A stretch of DNA of 64,000 nucleotides from Chara braunii (taxonomy: Eukaryota; Streptophyta; Charophyceae; Charales; Characeae): contig BFEA01000001.1 in the NCBI GenBank assembly GCA_003427395.1, forward strand, positions 8,547,847 to 8,611,846, in the 5' to 3' direction. Each line of letters begins with the position of its first letter. Position 1 is the stretch's first letter. The notes below the pieces were generated by a model. That model did not search any database. It was not told where the DNA came from and saw only the letters and a program-made list of their open reading frames with translations. Positions 1 through 11,594 of the stretch are shown here, one piece after another. The position numbers were made by a program, and so were the translations under genes.

Positions 1-252
1 GAGAGAGAGAGAAACTCGACCACCCCCCCATGATCAGGTGTAGTGTCTGTTCCGGTCAGTTTCATACCTGATCCGTGGTCGATCAAGACGTGCACTGATT
101 AGTTTAATGGAGAAAAGAAAAAATGAGGGAAGCATGAGCGATTTCAAGAATAAAAGAAACCGGAAACACAAGCGATTTCAGGAAAAAAAGAACAAAAAAG
201 CGAAGCGGGCGCGTACGCAGCCGCAAGACGTGAAACGCAGAGAGAGAGATGG

Positions 253-312
<60 letters not shown>

Positions 313-1577
313 GCAGGGAGAGAACGGGAAGGCAGGAGAGGGAGGGAGTAGACATGGGCTTGAGCAGAATGGCCATCGTGACCAACTAAAAAGAAGAAGA
401 AAAAAAAGTGGAAAACCCGCAAGCCTGCGCGCGAACCAGAGAGAGAGAGAGTCCATCCCCATCTTTGGTGTGGTTATTAGGGGTTCTGGAGCCAAAAACT
501 GAAAAATAGAAAATTTGCAGGGTGCCAACGACCCCCGACCGGTAGGTGCCGACCAGTCAGGGCCGCCGACCGTCGGGGTATGCAACACCTCCCGTTCGTT
601 GTATTCGGGGGAAGAAGGTAGTAAGAGTTCAAATCCTGTTCAATGCATCAATGTATGGACCTGTCTTCCCTTTCCTGAGAGGAATGATAACTGCCGTGGC
701 TATGCAAGCAAGGTGAAACTCCCCAGATATTGATAGCCCAAAACTGTCCGCAGCAGAATGTCTAATCTCTTCCTGCACATGTGCACGTGTGTGTGTGTGT
801 GTGAGGGGGTGTGTGCATGTGCGTGTGCTGCTGCCATCCCTCAACTCGCTCAAACCCATGTAGCTTGTAACAGACTGCCCTGTTGAGCTTTGCGAACTCG
901 TGAGGGTGATGGATCTTGACAGTGAGAAGAGCTTGCATGTGGACAGCGTGTTACTGTTGGATGATAACCGAGTGACGCATGCGGTTCCGTTGCCATTTGG
1001 CTCAGCAGAGGGCCTTCGGTTCAAGGGTTGGGAAAGTGCAAGTCACTAAATGCAGGGGCTCATGATGGCTGGCAATCAGGTTGGGATTGTTAAAGCAGAG
1101 AAATGCAGACTGATGTTAAGGTAGCAGCTGATGTTCAGATTGTAAGAAAGGAATACCCTTTGATTGGTTGCATGCCAATGACTAGTATTCCTCTTCTTTT
1201 TCCCCGCCCCCCCAGGTGGTTATCCAATGGAGTTACGGGCTCACAGGCATTTGCAGCGTACGATCATGGTACGTAATTCTCAGCTTGGCATGCCCAGCCC
1301 CGTGTGTTCATGGCTAATTAATGCGCTTGTTTTCCACTCTATGCGGGAATTGCTCATGGTATGCTGTATGTCTTTACTTCTTTGACTTCCTGTGTCGAGC
1401 TTTACTTCTTTGACTTCCTGTGTCAAGCACTGGTGTTATGGCCTTTCCATAATGCCTCTACCATTCAGACTAGGGCTCGATTGTGGCCGCTGGGCGTGAT
1501 GTGTTAGAGAGAGGGAAACAACAAAGGTAGGTAGGTAGGTAGGGGGAGAGAGAGAGACCTGGACAAAGGAGTGGTGC
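1..1577. other. Low-complexity intergenic DNA with a 58-bp poly(G) run
   Basis: No gene is recognisable. A pure G run occupies 254-311, and GA, GT and TAGG microsatellites occur at the left edge, near 790 and near 1530. The open frames across the G run encode only polyglycine or polyproline. A block at 525-590 rich in GCCGACC and CCGACC resembles 4316-4405. Confidence 0.7.
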
Positions 1578-2352
1578 TTGCTGGGAGGTGTACACGAAGG
1601 ACAGAACATCACAGATGGATGGGGCTATATGGCACAGAGTGCGAGAGCGGTGGGCTTCGCGGTGATTTGGCAAGAAAGGAATGAGAGATTGTTCAAGGGC
1701 AAAGAGTGGACAAACAGGCAGATTCGCTCAACTTTCAAAAAGCTGTTGAGGCGAACAATTCTGGCAGACTGGAGGAGGAAAGTGGGAAGTACAGAGGAGC
1801 GAGAATCAGGGTTGAGCTGGTTCAAGAAAATGTGGTGCAAAAGGGGACAGTTTGGGAAAATAGAGTACAGAAAACTGATCCTGGACCAATGGTTCTTTTC
1901 AAATTAGGTTGGATTAATAGGCTTGTTTAGAATGGGTGACCTGAACACTCGGTCACGGTTTTTTTTTGGGAAGGTCGCAGGAGACAGGCGGAGGGAAGGA
2001 AAGAGGAGGGAGTGTTATTAGGAGCTCCGTCGACTTAGACAATTTTTTTGTGGTGCTAGATAGGAATGGTTGACAAGTAGAGGATAGCTCTTTAATTCTT
2101 GTTTTTTCTAGTATTGTTTGGTTTTGAAGGCCTTGGTGACAAAGTTCTTTCTTTTCCCCCTTTTTTTGCTCAGAGAGGAATTTCAGGGCAGAGGTCCCAG
2201 GGACCAGGTATGCTCCTATTCTGAAATTACTCTCTCTGGAGCCTAAGCAAAGCTGGCTGATGCTGTCAGTACTGTTCGTTGTGTCACCCGGGTTGAATTG
2301 TGAGGTCCCCGGCCTCGATGATTTTGTTGAGCTATAATGAAGCCCTCTGGGC

Positions 2353-2384
<32 letters not shown>
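1578..2384 (+). pseudogene. 3' end of an L1-type LINE with poly(A) tail
   Basis: The frame at 1578-1907 encodes a basic, tryptophan-rich C-terminal segment (FAVIWQERNERLFKGKEW, then RTILADWRRK) of the kind that ends plant L1-type ORF2 proteins. A non-coding stretch follows, containing TTGAATTGTGAGGTCCCCGG near 2293, and it ends in a poly(A) run at 2360-2384. Everything upstream of the tail domain is missing, as in 5'-truncated LINE insertions. The same GAGGTCCCCGG sequence recurs in the retroposon units at 32.2-32.6 kb, so both probably belong to one LINE lineage. Confidence 0.6.
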
Positions 2385-2522
2385 GGATATTATCATTGAG
2401 CTGACCGGCCCCAAGCAATTCATTAGTGGCTGGCTTTACTCGTCAAATTCCATCATCTGGATTCGAACACAGGTCTGTATTTCAACAGTTCAAGGGTGTA
2501 TCCACTCAGCTAGGCTCTTGGG
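2385..2522 (-). mobile_element. tRNA-derived SINE, copy 1
   Basis: On the minus strand the element begins CCCAAGAGCCTAGCTGAGTG. It has an A-box-like TAGCTGAGTGG (2500-2512) and a B-box-like GTTCGAATCC (2459-2468), about 40 bp apart as in tRNA genes. The body ends at a T run on the minus strand that is also the poly(A) tail of the neighbouring plus-strand LINE. A second copy at 23769-23908 is closely similar over the whole length, which supports a dispersed Pol III retroposon rather than a decayed tRNA gene. Confidence 0.65.
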
Positions 2523-3060
2523 TAAAGGGCCTCTTTTTTTTTCTCTTTTTTTTTTAACAATTGCTTTATTTCCAAGAAAAAGTAGAGGCCGGGAAAACCT
2601 CAACATGACAACCCGGAGGAAAAGCTGGGGCCAATACCCAACTTAGGCTTGTGCTGGAAACCGGGTCCAGCGTCCCATAAAAGCAACTGCTTTAGAATAA
2701 AGAAATATCAACTGGACAAACAAATGCGCAAAGCAACAATAAAGGAATAAAACTAAGTCATCTATTTGAAGCACCCAGATCAAACTTCCTCTGCTCCGGG
2801 CNATTTCTCTTTCATAATCCAGTCCGCCAGGATAAGTCTGTCTCCTTCTGAAACTGAGGCACANNCCTTTTTGAAAGCCCAGGTTTTCATAAACCACGGG
2901 CGGCTTTTGGAGNGCCAGTCTGCCAGCACTGTAGTCCTGATCTCCGCCAGAATTTTGTTGAGTACATGATGAATGTTTTTCTTCTCGTTCTTAAACAGGA
3001 GTTGGTTCCTCCTCCACCAGATGGCTTCGAGTATGATACGTCTGAATGTATTTGCCATGT
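2523..3060 (-). pseudogene. 3' end of a second L1-type LINE
   Basis: The minus-strand frame 3058-2780 encodes LEAIWWRRNQLLFKNEKK followed by RTTVLADW, matching in style the LINE tails at 1578 and 42.9 kb. Downstream on the same strand is the shared 3'-UTR motif GGGACGCTGGACCCGGTTTC (2650-2676), also found at 43690, 32180 and 32460. An A-rich tail lies at about 2530-2560. Four ambiguous bases (n) fall inside the frame. The SINE head lies directly next to this tail. Confidence 0.55.
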
Positions 3061-3540
3061 ATTTCTCTCCTGTAGATAAAGGGTCTGGCCCTTCTTGAAC
3101 GCCCTGAAGGATGATAGAGAGAGAGAGAGAGAGAGAGATTACAATTTTATGCTTTTCGTTTCAATTCTGCATGACGTGCAACACAGCAACTCAGTCTTGT
3201 GGTTCCAAATTGATAAAGAATGTTTGTGTATCGTACATGATACTTATTTGAAGTAATCTGCCTTGTTTCATACCTGTGCACCGTACGGGCTTCTGCCATG
3301 ATGGGGAATGCGAGTGGCTTGTAAATTTTGATCCCCATCGTATACGTTCAAATGCCCATCGTATACGTTCAAACGCGCAAGTGGCATGGAATGACCTCAG
3401 CCATTGTGGCTCAACGATGATGGGGAATTGACTTAGGGGAATGGCAGCGAAGGCAAATGTTTCCGGATTGGTTTCAAATTTGCCTGTTGATTAGTTTTTT
3501 GAGGGCGCAATAGACTGATGTCCCTACCAAATTGCATAAT
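3061..3540. other. Intergenic, GA microsatellite
   Basis: A GA repeat lies at 3115-3138, and a short direct duplication of ATCGTATACGTTCAAA occurs around 3338-3372. I see no gene. Confidence 0.6.
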
Positions 3541-3731
3541 GTGTACTTTTGGAGGTCATGGCCATTTGTCCTACTTTGTCCTGCAAAGAGATGTGCCATT
3601 TGTCTTACTTTGTCCTGCAAAGAGATGTGTACTTTTGGAGGTCATGGCCATTTGTCTTACTTTGTCCTGCAAAGAGATGTGTACTTTTGGAGGTCATGGT
3701 TTCGTCTTACTTTGTCCTGCAAAGAGATGTG
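3541..3731. repeat. Tandem repeat, ~58-bp unit
   Basis: Four units contain TACTTTGTCCTGCAAAGAGA, and most also carry TACTTTTGGAGGTCATGG. One unit is shortened. All three forward frames stay open because the unit lacks stops, so the frames are not evidence of coding. Confidence 0.85.
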
Positions 3732-4134
3732 ATCTTCAATCTTAGGCATGTGTTACAATTGTCGTCTATGATGAGCAGACTATGCACTGGCTGCAGATTT
3801 GGTGCAATTTGTGCAGCTCAAGGTTCTACAGATCAGACTTTCTGTGGTAGTGTAGTAGTACGGAGACTATCCTCTACCTGAGTGAAAGGTGGTAGGAAAA
3901 ACTAAAGAACCTTGTATTTTCTTGTCAATGCAATTCACGACTGTCCATATCACCTGATGAATGGCGTAAACCTGCCAACGGCCAATCCCGACTGCCAACC
4001 GTTTTGCAGCTGACCAGTAGGGCTGACCGGTTGGCATTCTGCCGACAGTCAGAAAACAGCCGTCCACTGATTGTTTTTCAAATCTGAGTCGGGGGCTGTA
4101 CTGCGCTTGCTGAGTACAGTCCAAATCCGCTGAG
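3732..4134. other. Unassigned sequence
   Basis: No gene is seen. The block 3955-4060 is rich in CTGACCGGTTGG and CTGCCAAC words related to the GCCGACC blocks at 525 and 4316. Confidence 0.5.
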
Positions 4135-4305
4135 AAACTTTTGGGGTTCGGAGGGGGGTTATAGGGGGGTATAGGGAGGTAATAGGGATTATTGGGGGGA
4201 TATGAGGGTGTTAGGGGGCGTTTTGGGGATGTTGAGGGGGTCTATGGGGGTATTGTGGGCGGGTATGGGGGTGTTGGTGGGGTTATTGGGGGTTCTGAAC
4301 ACCCC
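4135..4305 (+). repeat. G-rich tract with many G3-G6 runs
   Basis: More than fifteen runs of three to six G occur on the plus strand, spaced 3-10 bp and separated mostly by T- and A-rich words (GGTATAGG, GGGATTATTGG, GGGTGTTAGG). The tract could form G-quadruplexes. It is not a uniform telomere repeat. Confidence 0.6.
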
Positions 4306-5520
4306 TTTTTTTGTGGGGTGCCGACGACCCCTGACCTGTAGGTGCTGACCAGCGACCAGTAGGTGCCGACCAGTCAAGGGGTGCCGACCGTTGGGGTAGG
4401 CAACGCTTCGTGGAGGTGAACAAGGACCGTCTTCCTCCGAACATGGCAGCAATGTCACTGTGCGCATTATCATCTGCTTCAAATCCTAAATAATTTCTTC
4501 TGACTGCCCCGACACTGGATCACATGATCATCAGCATAAGATCATCATCGTCATCATCGTCATCATCATCTCCCTTTCCACCCTGAAAATCTCGCTTTCC
4601 ACCCTGCAAATCCTCTGCAGATTGGCCTCCTACAGATGGAACCACAAGATTACCTGCCTGAGCTGACACTGACGGAGTGTGTGCAGTGACTTGTGACGGC
4701 AGAGGGTGCAACAGTTAATGTACTGTGTTTAGGTGCAGGGAAAACAGAAGGAAAGGTAATTAGAAAAGAGAGCAAAAGGAGGATGCGTACACTTGATGGC
4801 GGTCACAGTTTTGTTGATGATTAACGCAATGGTCAGTAAATGGGAAGTGACTAACTCATGGTGTAGTAACTTTGCACATTACTTGGATCTGTTGCTCGGA
4901 CAAGCTTTGACTCATTGGATGCTATGCAGGGTTTGACGTGTTTCTTGGCAATTTTAGGGGGTATTCTTCAAAAGAGCATGTGAACACGAACATTTCTGCT
5001 GCCAGGTATTCTTAACAGTCAACCCTCTTCTCTGCTATATTATCTTCCCCTTGCCCTCCTTCCTCCCCTTCCTCCCCTTCCTCCCCTCACCCGCTGCCCG
5101 CCCCTCCCTTTCCTTTTCTTACACTGTTCACTACTATGTCCTTTCGTTCCCTGAGCTGTACAATGAATAAAACCTATGCTTACTGACATAATGCATTTGG
5201 TTGTGACCGTTACACTGTTTCTCGCATGTTAGTGTGGCAAAGTGTATGATGCGCAATCTAGCCATTACCTGACTTTGTATTCTCTTGGTGGCCAATGACA
5301 CCAAGGCGGTGAAGGCAAATGTGCTTATTAGCGTAATCACTATATTAGTATATTGCTAAACATTTAGTCTGGGACACCAGTGAGAGGGAGGTAAGGGAAG
5401 CCGAGGCCCAAAAATGATGAGCATGAGGAGAGCCCCTGAGATGGGGCCCCTGAGATGGGTTTGTAAGTGATGGAGATAGGTGTGAGATAGCGTTCAGACT
5501 CTTCAGAGATGTAACGAGGA
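4306..5520. other. Intergenic, no gene seen
   Basis: The stretch holds a GCCGACC-rich block (4316-4405), a short CAT/CGT repeat (4535-4575) and a pyrimidine-rich CTTCCTCCCC stretch (5045-5120). No frame shows a recognisable domain. Confidence 0.5.
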
Positions 5521-6190
5521 CTGCGCTATGAAGCACATGCTGGAAACCGGGGGGGGCAAATTTTCACCCTGGAGATGGGAAGGACAGAAGGCAAAGTCAT
5601 TTGGTAGGCAAGGTATGCTGGATCAGGTAAGATCTGGATGTGATTTGGATGTACGAATCCGACCACTGAGGGGTCTCAATGTCCAGATCGCAAAACCCCA
5701 CAGCAGACATACCCAGACTGTCCAGATCACAGCAGACATACCCAGACTGTCCAGATGACTGTTCAGTTGTACAGATCAGAACCATGTTTTCTGGTTGAGC
5801 TGGCTCTAGCTTGTGACTGTCCGGCAGACACAGAGAAATGTCGGAGGAAACCTCATGGGGATGCACATGGAGCATGATGTTTCCGACTTCGCTTCTCTGG
5901 ATGCCGTATAGGTCCCCAGTGCCTACTTGCACGTATATGATGCACGAATCGTAGTAACTGGCCGACATAGGTCGGGAATGAGAGAAATAGGTCGGGAATG
6001 GGAGGCTTGGTGGAGAGGGGAACAGTAGGGGTCGCAGCGGTGTGCCAGTCGCTGCTGCTACTTATGTGATGCACAAATCGTAGTAAGTGGCCGATATAGG
6101 TCGGGAATGCGAGGCTTGGCCAACATAGGTTGGGAATGGGAGGCTTGGTGGAGAGGGGAACGGTAGGGGGTCGCAGTGATCAAGAAACTG
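5521..6190. repeat. Two short tandem duplications
   Basis: A 28-bp unit (CAGCAGACATACCCAGACTG and following bases) is duplicated at 5700-5757. A ~125-bp unit containing GGCCGACATAGGTCGGGAAT, GGAGGCTTGGTGGAGAGG and GTAGGGGTCGCAG is duplicated at about 5940-6060 and 6061-6180. No gene is evident. Confidence 0.65.
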
Positions 6191-7918
6191 GTTAGTTGGT
6201 AAATGCGAGTCGCCACTTGAAAGCTATGGTCATGGTGTGCCAGTCTCTGCTGCTATCAGTGGGGAAGAAATGCACCCGGAAAAAAAACATGGTTATGTCG
6301 ATGGGTGAGGGCATGTTGTTTATCATGGCATAGACTCTTCTTCCTGGTTGCTGGGCAAAGTCACCAGGAAAACTATGACCTACACTTAGCTCACCAGGAA
6401 ACCACATATAGTATGTTGACGCGTTCAAAGTGGAGTTCTGTGGAGTGTAGGTAGTGGACTTTGTCCATGGCTTCGGGAGTGCCTTTCGTTGTTGTGTAAA
6501 AGTCAGGTTATCTGCAAACTCCTCAACATGCTGAATGAGATTTCGCAGAGGACTCTGGAGAGGGATTGAATGTGATGGATGGGCTATGCTCAAGTGAATA
6601 TTTCTTCAGACGCCTACCAAATGGCAATCACTTCTCATCAATGATGTTCCCACCAAATTGTGGGGATGTTGTGCAAAGGCTGAATGCCATCCTCACACTT
6701 GTGTTTGTGACTCGAAACGACACAGTCTTCGACTCCGTGAGATCTGGTGACGGAATGCGTGGGGTCTTGACTGCTTCGTTCAATATGTGCGCAACCAGCC
6801 AGCCATCCACCAGGCCAATCACCACCCTGACTTCACCCTCCACAGCCTCCTGAGGTCTTGCACATCCCCACCTGTCGGCCAAGCTAGGGATTGAACCCGT
6901 TATCTCAGGGTTACAGCGTCAGGATAAATCCCTTGGTGCCTGGAATCTTATGTCTCTGTTGCTCAGGATTTGTTGGCTGCCTAGATCTGTCTTTGATTAT
7001 GTGGTTTGGCATTCGCCTCCGTTGGACTTCTGGTTGTTGCTTGTCTGTTCCTCTTGATCTAGGCTCAGATGATTGGTTCACATTTGCAGAAGGGTTCATT
7101 GTGCTATGTGTGTGTGTCTCTCCTCCATCCTATGCTGCATGAGTATTTCCCTCTATATTCCCAAAAGAGTTGTTGCAATTTATGCTCAGAAGGTTTAGAG
7201 GTTGGGCTCAAAAGAATTAGCTTTTTTTTTTTTTTTTTTAATAAGAAGGGTTAGAGGTTTGTTGCCGTGTCAGCAACATCTGCACAAGCAAGCGGATGCG
7301 CATTTAAGATCTGATTCAGAGGGGGAATAACTTTGTTGCAGCACCCCAGGGGCCTATGGTGCCTCTCAACCAGTTCAATTACATGAAAGTGGTCCGAACT
7401 GCAAGGAGGAGGGGGGGGGTGTCTCACGGTATTTCCATATGCTGCTCTTCATTCACCGTTTCAGCTTTAGGAAGCCATTGGTAATACAAAGATCTGTCTG
7501 ACTTTGACTTGGCCAGCACTATGCCTAGATTCGACCTTTTCTTTGTCTATTTTCGCTTTGTGTCTGTTGAAGTCTGTGGCACATCTACGCAGATGTGATC
7601 CCTGATACGCTGAATCATTTCGTAAGTAACTTCTGGAAATTTTTGTTTGTTTTTTTTTAAATAGTTTTTATGTTCTCGTTCGGAGGGTTTGGGCACTCGT
7701 CCGCGTTCGGGTGAACATGTTCGTGTTCGCCTCCGAACGCGAACACGATGCTACGCAGGTTGCTGGTATATAGCAAGCTGTGTACTAGAATGAGGCTGTC
7801 TTTACTATAAGCATGGCAGGAGGTGATTTGTACTCAATTCGTAGCTGTGTGTGCAGCCTGTATGCCTTGTGGTTTTTAATGAGCTTCTTGTTCTTGGGCT
7901 TTTGCGTCTCTAGTGCAG
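6191..7918. other. Non-coding stretch upstream of the lipase exon
   Basis: No lipase exon was found here, although N-terminal exons of the gene should lie upstream, here or outside the window. Position 7676-7742 has an inverted, GTTCG-rich GC block (GTTCGGAGG paired with CCTCCGAAC). The end of this stretch looks like an intron: a pyrimidine-rich TTTTGCGTCTCTAGTGCAG directly precedes the exon at 7919. Confidence 0.4.
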
Positions 7919-8405
7919 TTACTGGAAATACTCCATTAATGAGCACGGTGTGCAGGATATCCCGGCGATGGTGGACAAGATTCACGAGATCAAATGCGCG
8001 GAGCTTGCGGAGCCTAATCGAGATTCGATTCGGCGACGAGTTCCCCAAGAAGGCAGCAGCAGTATTAAGAGTGATGGCGGCGATGAAGCTGAAGAGGCGA
8101 TGCCATACTCTCTGTCAGTCATTGCGCACAGCCTCGGTGGCGCTGCCACTCTGATATATGTTGTGACCAGACAATTGCAGAACATTCCGCATCGCCTTTC
8201 TCGGATCATTCTCCTCTCCCCAGCAGGGTTTCACATGAAGTCGCCAACATTGTTTGATTACCTTTCATTTCTTGTGCCTCTAGTCGACCCGCTCATGAAG
8301 CGTTTTGTGCCGGGGATTTACATTCCCACACGTGGGTTGCGCCTTCTCTTCAACAAGCTGACACAGGATTTTCAGAACCTTCCTGCACTCAAGGCACTTG
8401 TTCAG
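7919..8405 (+). CDS. Alpha/beta-hydrolase lipase, internal exon with the nucleophile elbow
   Basis: This exon encodes YWKYSINEHGVQDIPAM, then DKIHEIK, then IAHSLGGAATLIYVVTR, HRLSRIILLSPAGFH and GIYIPTRGLRLLFNK. The order and wording match plant lipases of the AB-hydrolase-associated (gastric-lipase-like) family. The serine of A-H-S-L-G (codon near 8130) is the expected nucleophile; the first glycine of GxSxG is alanine. The 5' boundary is a good acceptor (tgcag at 7914-7918) splitting a codon before the tyrosine. The 3' boundary is cag/gtaaac at 8405-8406, after ALVQ. The acidic insert after HEIK (about 35 residues) is probably lineage-specific. Upstream exons were not found, so the gene is partial. 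Expected role: lipid or ester hydrolysis. Substrate unknown. Confidence 0.85.
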
Positions 8406-8587
8406 GTAAACATTGTACTGTCAACCTGTGGATCTTTATCAACGCAGTGGTTGTATGTGTTTGGTTGTGTTCAATCGATGAACAAGATAGTGAATGAATA
8501 AACAGGAAGAAGGAAATCATATCTATGTAACTACGTTGCCTGTCCCTTCGTCCTTCTAATTTGACTGCCTTTCAGTCTATCAGGATG

Positions 8588-8636
<49 letters not shown>

Positions 8637-8670
8637 CTAACGTTTGACTGTCTTTCAGTCTATCGGGATG

Positions 8671-8721
<51 letters not shown>

Positions 8722-9834
8722 CCCTTTTTGCTTTTCTTCTTCCTTTTCTCTACTGTGTTAGGGGGGAGACCGATAGCCGTATTTTGTACTCTGATCATTC
8801 TTACTTGTGTTGAGCCGCCACCTGCTCTGCGTCCGTGTGTTTTTCCCTTTTCTTGGCAATCAGCTGTGACCCACCTCCTCCTCCTCCCGCTCGTGCTCTG
8901 AAACCTCCACTGCCACTTCTCCCCTCGGTCGCCCTCATCCACCTCCTCCTTGCTACCATCTCCTCGCCCCCACCCTCAGCCTTCTCCCCGCCTGCCTCAT
9001 CCTCCACCACGTCATAGTTCATCACTTCCTCCCACTTCTGTGCCTCGTCACATGGCAGAACAGCAACTATGTGTAGGCTAAGCATCCACATGAATTGAAT
9101 ATCCCCTTGGGAGTGAGACCGTGAGACGAATCCCCGTGTGAGGAAAGAAAACTGAATTGCCAAAATGAAAACAACCGCGGGGAACCAAAATCATGCTGCG
9201 GCGGTTTGTCCCCACACCATTTGCTGGCCCATTCCTTTGGCCCAACCAGTTTCTTGGGTCTCATGGGTCCACGACTCCACGCTGAGTGGGTACAGATTTG
9301 TATCGCAGGAAGTCGCCCACAGAGGGCAGGTAGTACAGTTCTTGTTTTTTATTTTTTTTATGTAGTCTTTATAATGGGAACAGCGGTGTCGTGTGACACT
9401 CTTTGAGGGACAAGGCACGGGGGACCAAGGGAAATCCGGTGAAATTGTTGTTTTTTTCTTTGGCCGTCCTGGTGTGAGTTCCAAGGCCCACGCGTGTCAT
9501 AGTTTCATCCCTGCTCATGGGAGGTCAAGGCCGCGGGGGGGCTGTTTCTTTTCTTTTGCGTCCATGGGAGTTTAAGGCTGTGGCGGCGCTTTGTTTCCAT
9601 TCGCGCGCAGCGCTTTCTTTTCTTTCGCGCCCGTGGGAGCTCATCCTACACACACTGACTGACATGGCCACGCTTCACCAAGTGAGCAAAATGGGATTGA
9701 ATCTTCCCCTAGAACATGGAAGTATCCACTGCCAAAACATGGAATTATATGCTGCCAAAGACCAAAAATGTGGCAGTGCATATTTCCTTGTTCTAGCGAC
9801 AGATTCATTCCCATTTTGCTCATCCTATGGCTGG

Positions 9835-9927
<93 letters not shown>

Positions 9928-11594
9928 TGCGCGTGCGAGGTGACATTTGCATCTGACAGCTCCTTGGTCCATACTCACATGGGGATTTCTTTTCAGCGTA
10001 TCTGTTCGTCGCGGTGTATCTTCCTATGTTCTTGTGGAGATTCCTTCTCATTTTGCACATTGGCAGGCGACTAGAAAGGATTGGACGGCGTGCTGATGCC
10101 TTGGCCAAGCCCCCCCCAAATGCTTCTGGTCCCTCATGTACTAAAACAAACACCCTCGATCTCACCCGGGCCAGATAATGGTCGTGCCTGCGGTGGAGCT
10201 GGTGCTGGGCCGTTGGTTCGCTGTGGCGGGTGTACTTGTTTTAAATTTAAAGATAGTACAGAGTATACACACTCTACAGAGTTATGTTTTTCAAGTCAGC
10301 TGAAAACCATAATGCTAATGCTAAAAGTAAAAATAAAAAAAAACGTAATGATAAGAAAGTTAAAGAAACCCATATGTATGAGAGGCAGTGTGTTAGAGTC
10401 AGGTAAGCACACAGCTGTAGAGGAGATCAGCACATGTGCACAGTCACAGAGAGTTCCAATGTGAATACTGTACACCCAGACCTGTTATCACCCAGCGCAC
10501 AAGTGTCACAGTACCACCCAGCCCACATAATACTGTGCAGCTGTGCCGAGGGCCGAGTTGTGCCTAACTTCGGCCGGGTTTTTTTTTTTTTTTTCTGTGG
10601 CCATGTGTTCTTTTTTTCTTTTTTCCCCCGTCGTGTGTGTTTTGGTACCATCCAGTCCTCGTAGATCCAACATAGTGCACCGAAAATAGCACAGGACTGT
10701 ACAATGTGGGGTGGGTCTATGATGGGCGGATGGTATGAACACACACGACCAAAAGAAAAGATCGCCACAGAAAAAGGAGGACCGCCAAATTTAGGCACAA
10801 TGCGATCCTTGGGACACCTACCTTCGTCACCCGAATACAACATTCGGTCATTATTGCTGTATTTGGACTGAAAGATACCCCAAATACAGCTATAATGACC
10901 GTACATGGTATTCGGGTGAATAAGGTAGTTGGTATGATGGGGACTGGTTGGTACTTTGTGACCTGGTGATACTATTTCGGTTGGGTGGTACCACGTGGGC
11001 TGGGTGTCGCAGATTGCGAACACCAGGCACAACTTCACCCCCTTGGCACGGCTAGGTGGTAGGTACTATGCGCTCCGGGCAGTATTATGTGCCCTGAGTC
11101 ATACTACGTGGGCTTACCATATGGTACTATGTGGTACTATGAGGTACTATGTGGTACTATGTTGGCTATGTGATAAGTCGTACTGGTCTATGATGTTGAT
11201 GTTGCTCGATTCCGCCTTTTGTTTCCAGCAATAAGCGATGTGGTCTGCCTCTTCATGACGTTGAATAGTGACCTGGCTGTTAATGTTGGACATGTTGCTC
11301 GATGTGGTAGGTTGTTGAAGTTGGTATGGGTTCTCTCTCGAATAGTAATGGTGGCATCGGTCTTGCCTGTTGCTGAACGATGTTGATACTGCTGATATCA
11401 TGAGCTGATGTGCAAGCTTCGTGAATGATTGTGTTGGTTGATCTTGTTTGGCGTATATATTCGATTAATGACGGATGGGTTCCATCACTCTATCTTGCTG
11501 TGTCTGTCAAGTATGGACAAGCTCACGGAGTCCACCCACGGTGCATGTTGTTGTTGGTGTTTCTCCCTGCCTGTTGCTCGCTGCACTTGGGCAG
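8406..11594 (+). other. Intron of the lipase gene, 3.2 kb, repeat-rich
   Basis: The intron runs from GTAAAC at 8406 to GGGCAG at 11594, and the flanking exons read through in frame (ALVQ joined to VIISSVVSGGD). It contains a duplicated GA repeat with its flank (8563-8632 and 8647-8716, both preceded by CTTTCAGTCTATC), a CT/GT compound microsatellite (9839-9922), a palindrome (10818-10927) and a GGTACTATG repeat (about 11120-11163). The frames inside are simple-repeat translations. Confidence 0.75.
10818..10927. repeat. Near-perfect palindrome, MITE-like
   Basis: The arms read CTACCTTcgTCACCCGAATAC and, inverted, CTACCTTATTCACCCGAATAC, and pairing continues through CGGTCATTAT.GCTGTATTTGG. The arms are about 45 bp with a loop near 15 bp. 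Nothing is encoded. No clear target-site duplication was found. Confidence 0.65.

Noticed and set aside
107-588. Overlapping frames of 92-136 codons on both strands
   Set aside because: They are translations of the poly(G) run (polyGly/polyPro) with no domain.
3541-3731. CRISPR-like array
   Set aside because: The repeats are directly tandem without unique spacers, in a eukaryotic repeat context.
8644-8942. Frames with Arg-Glu or Ser-Leu repeats
   Set aside because: Translations of a GA microsatellite.
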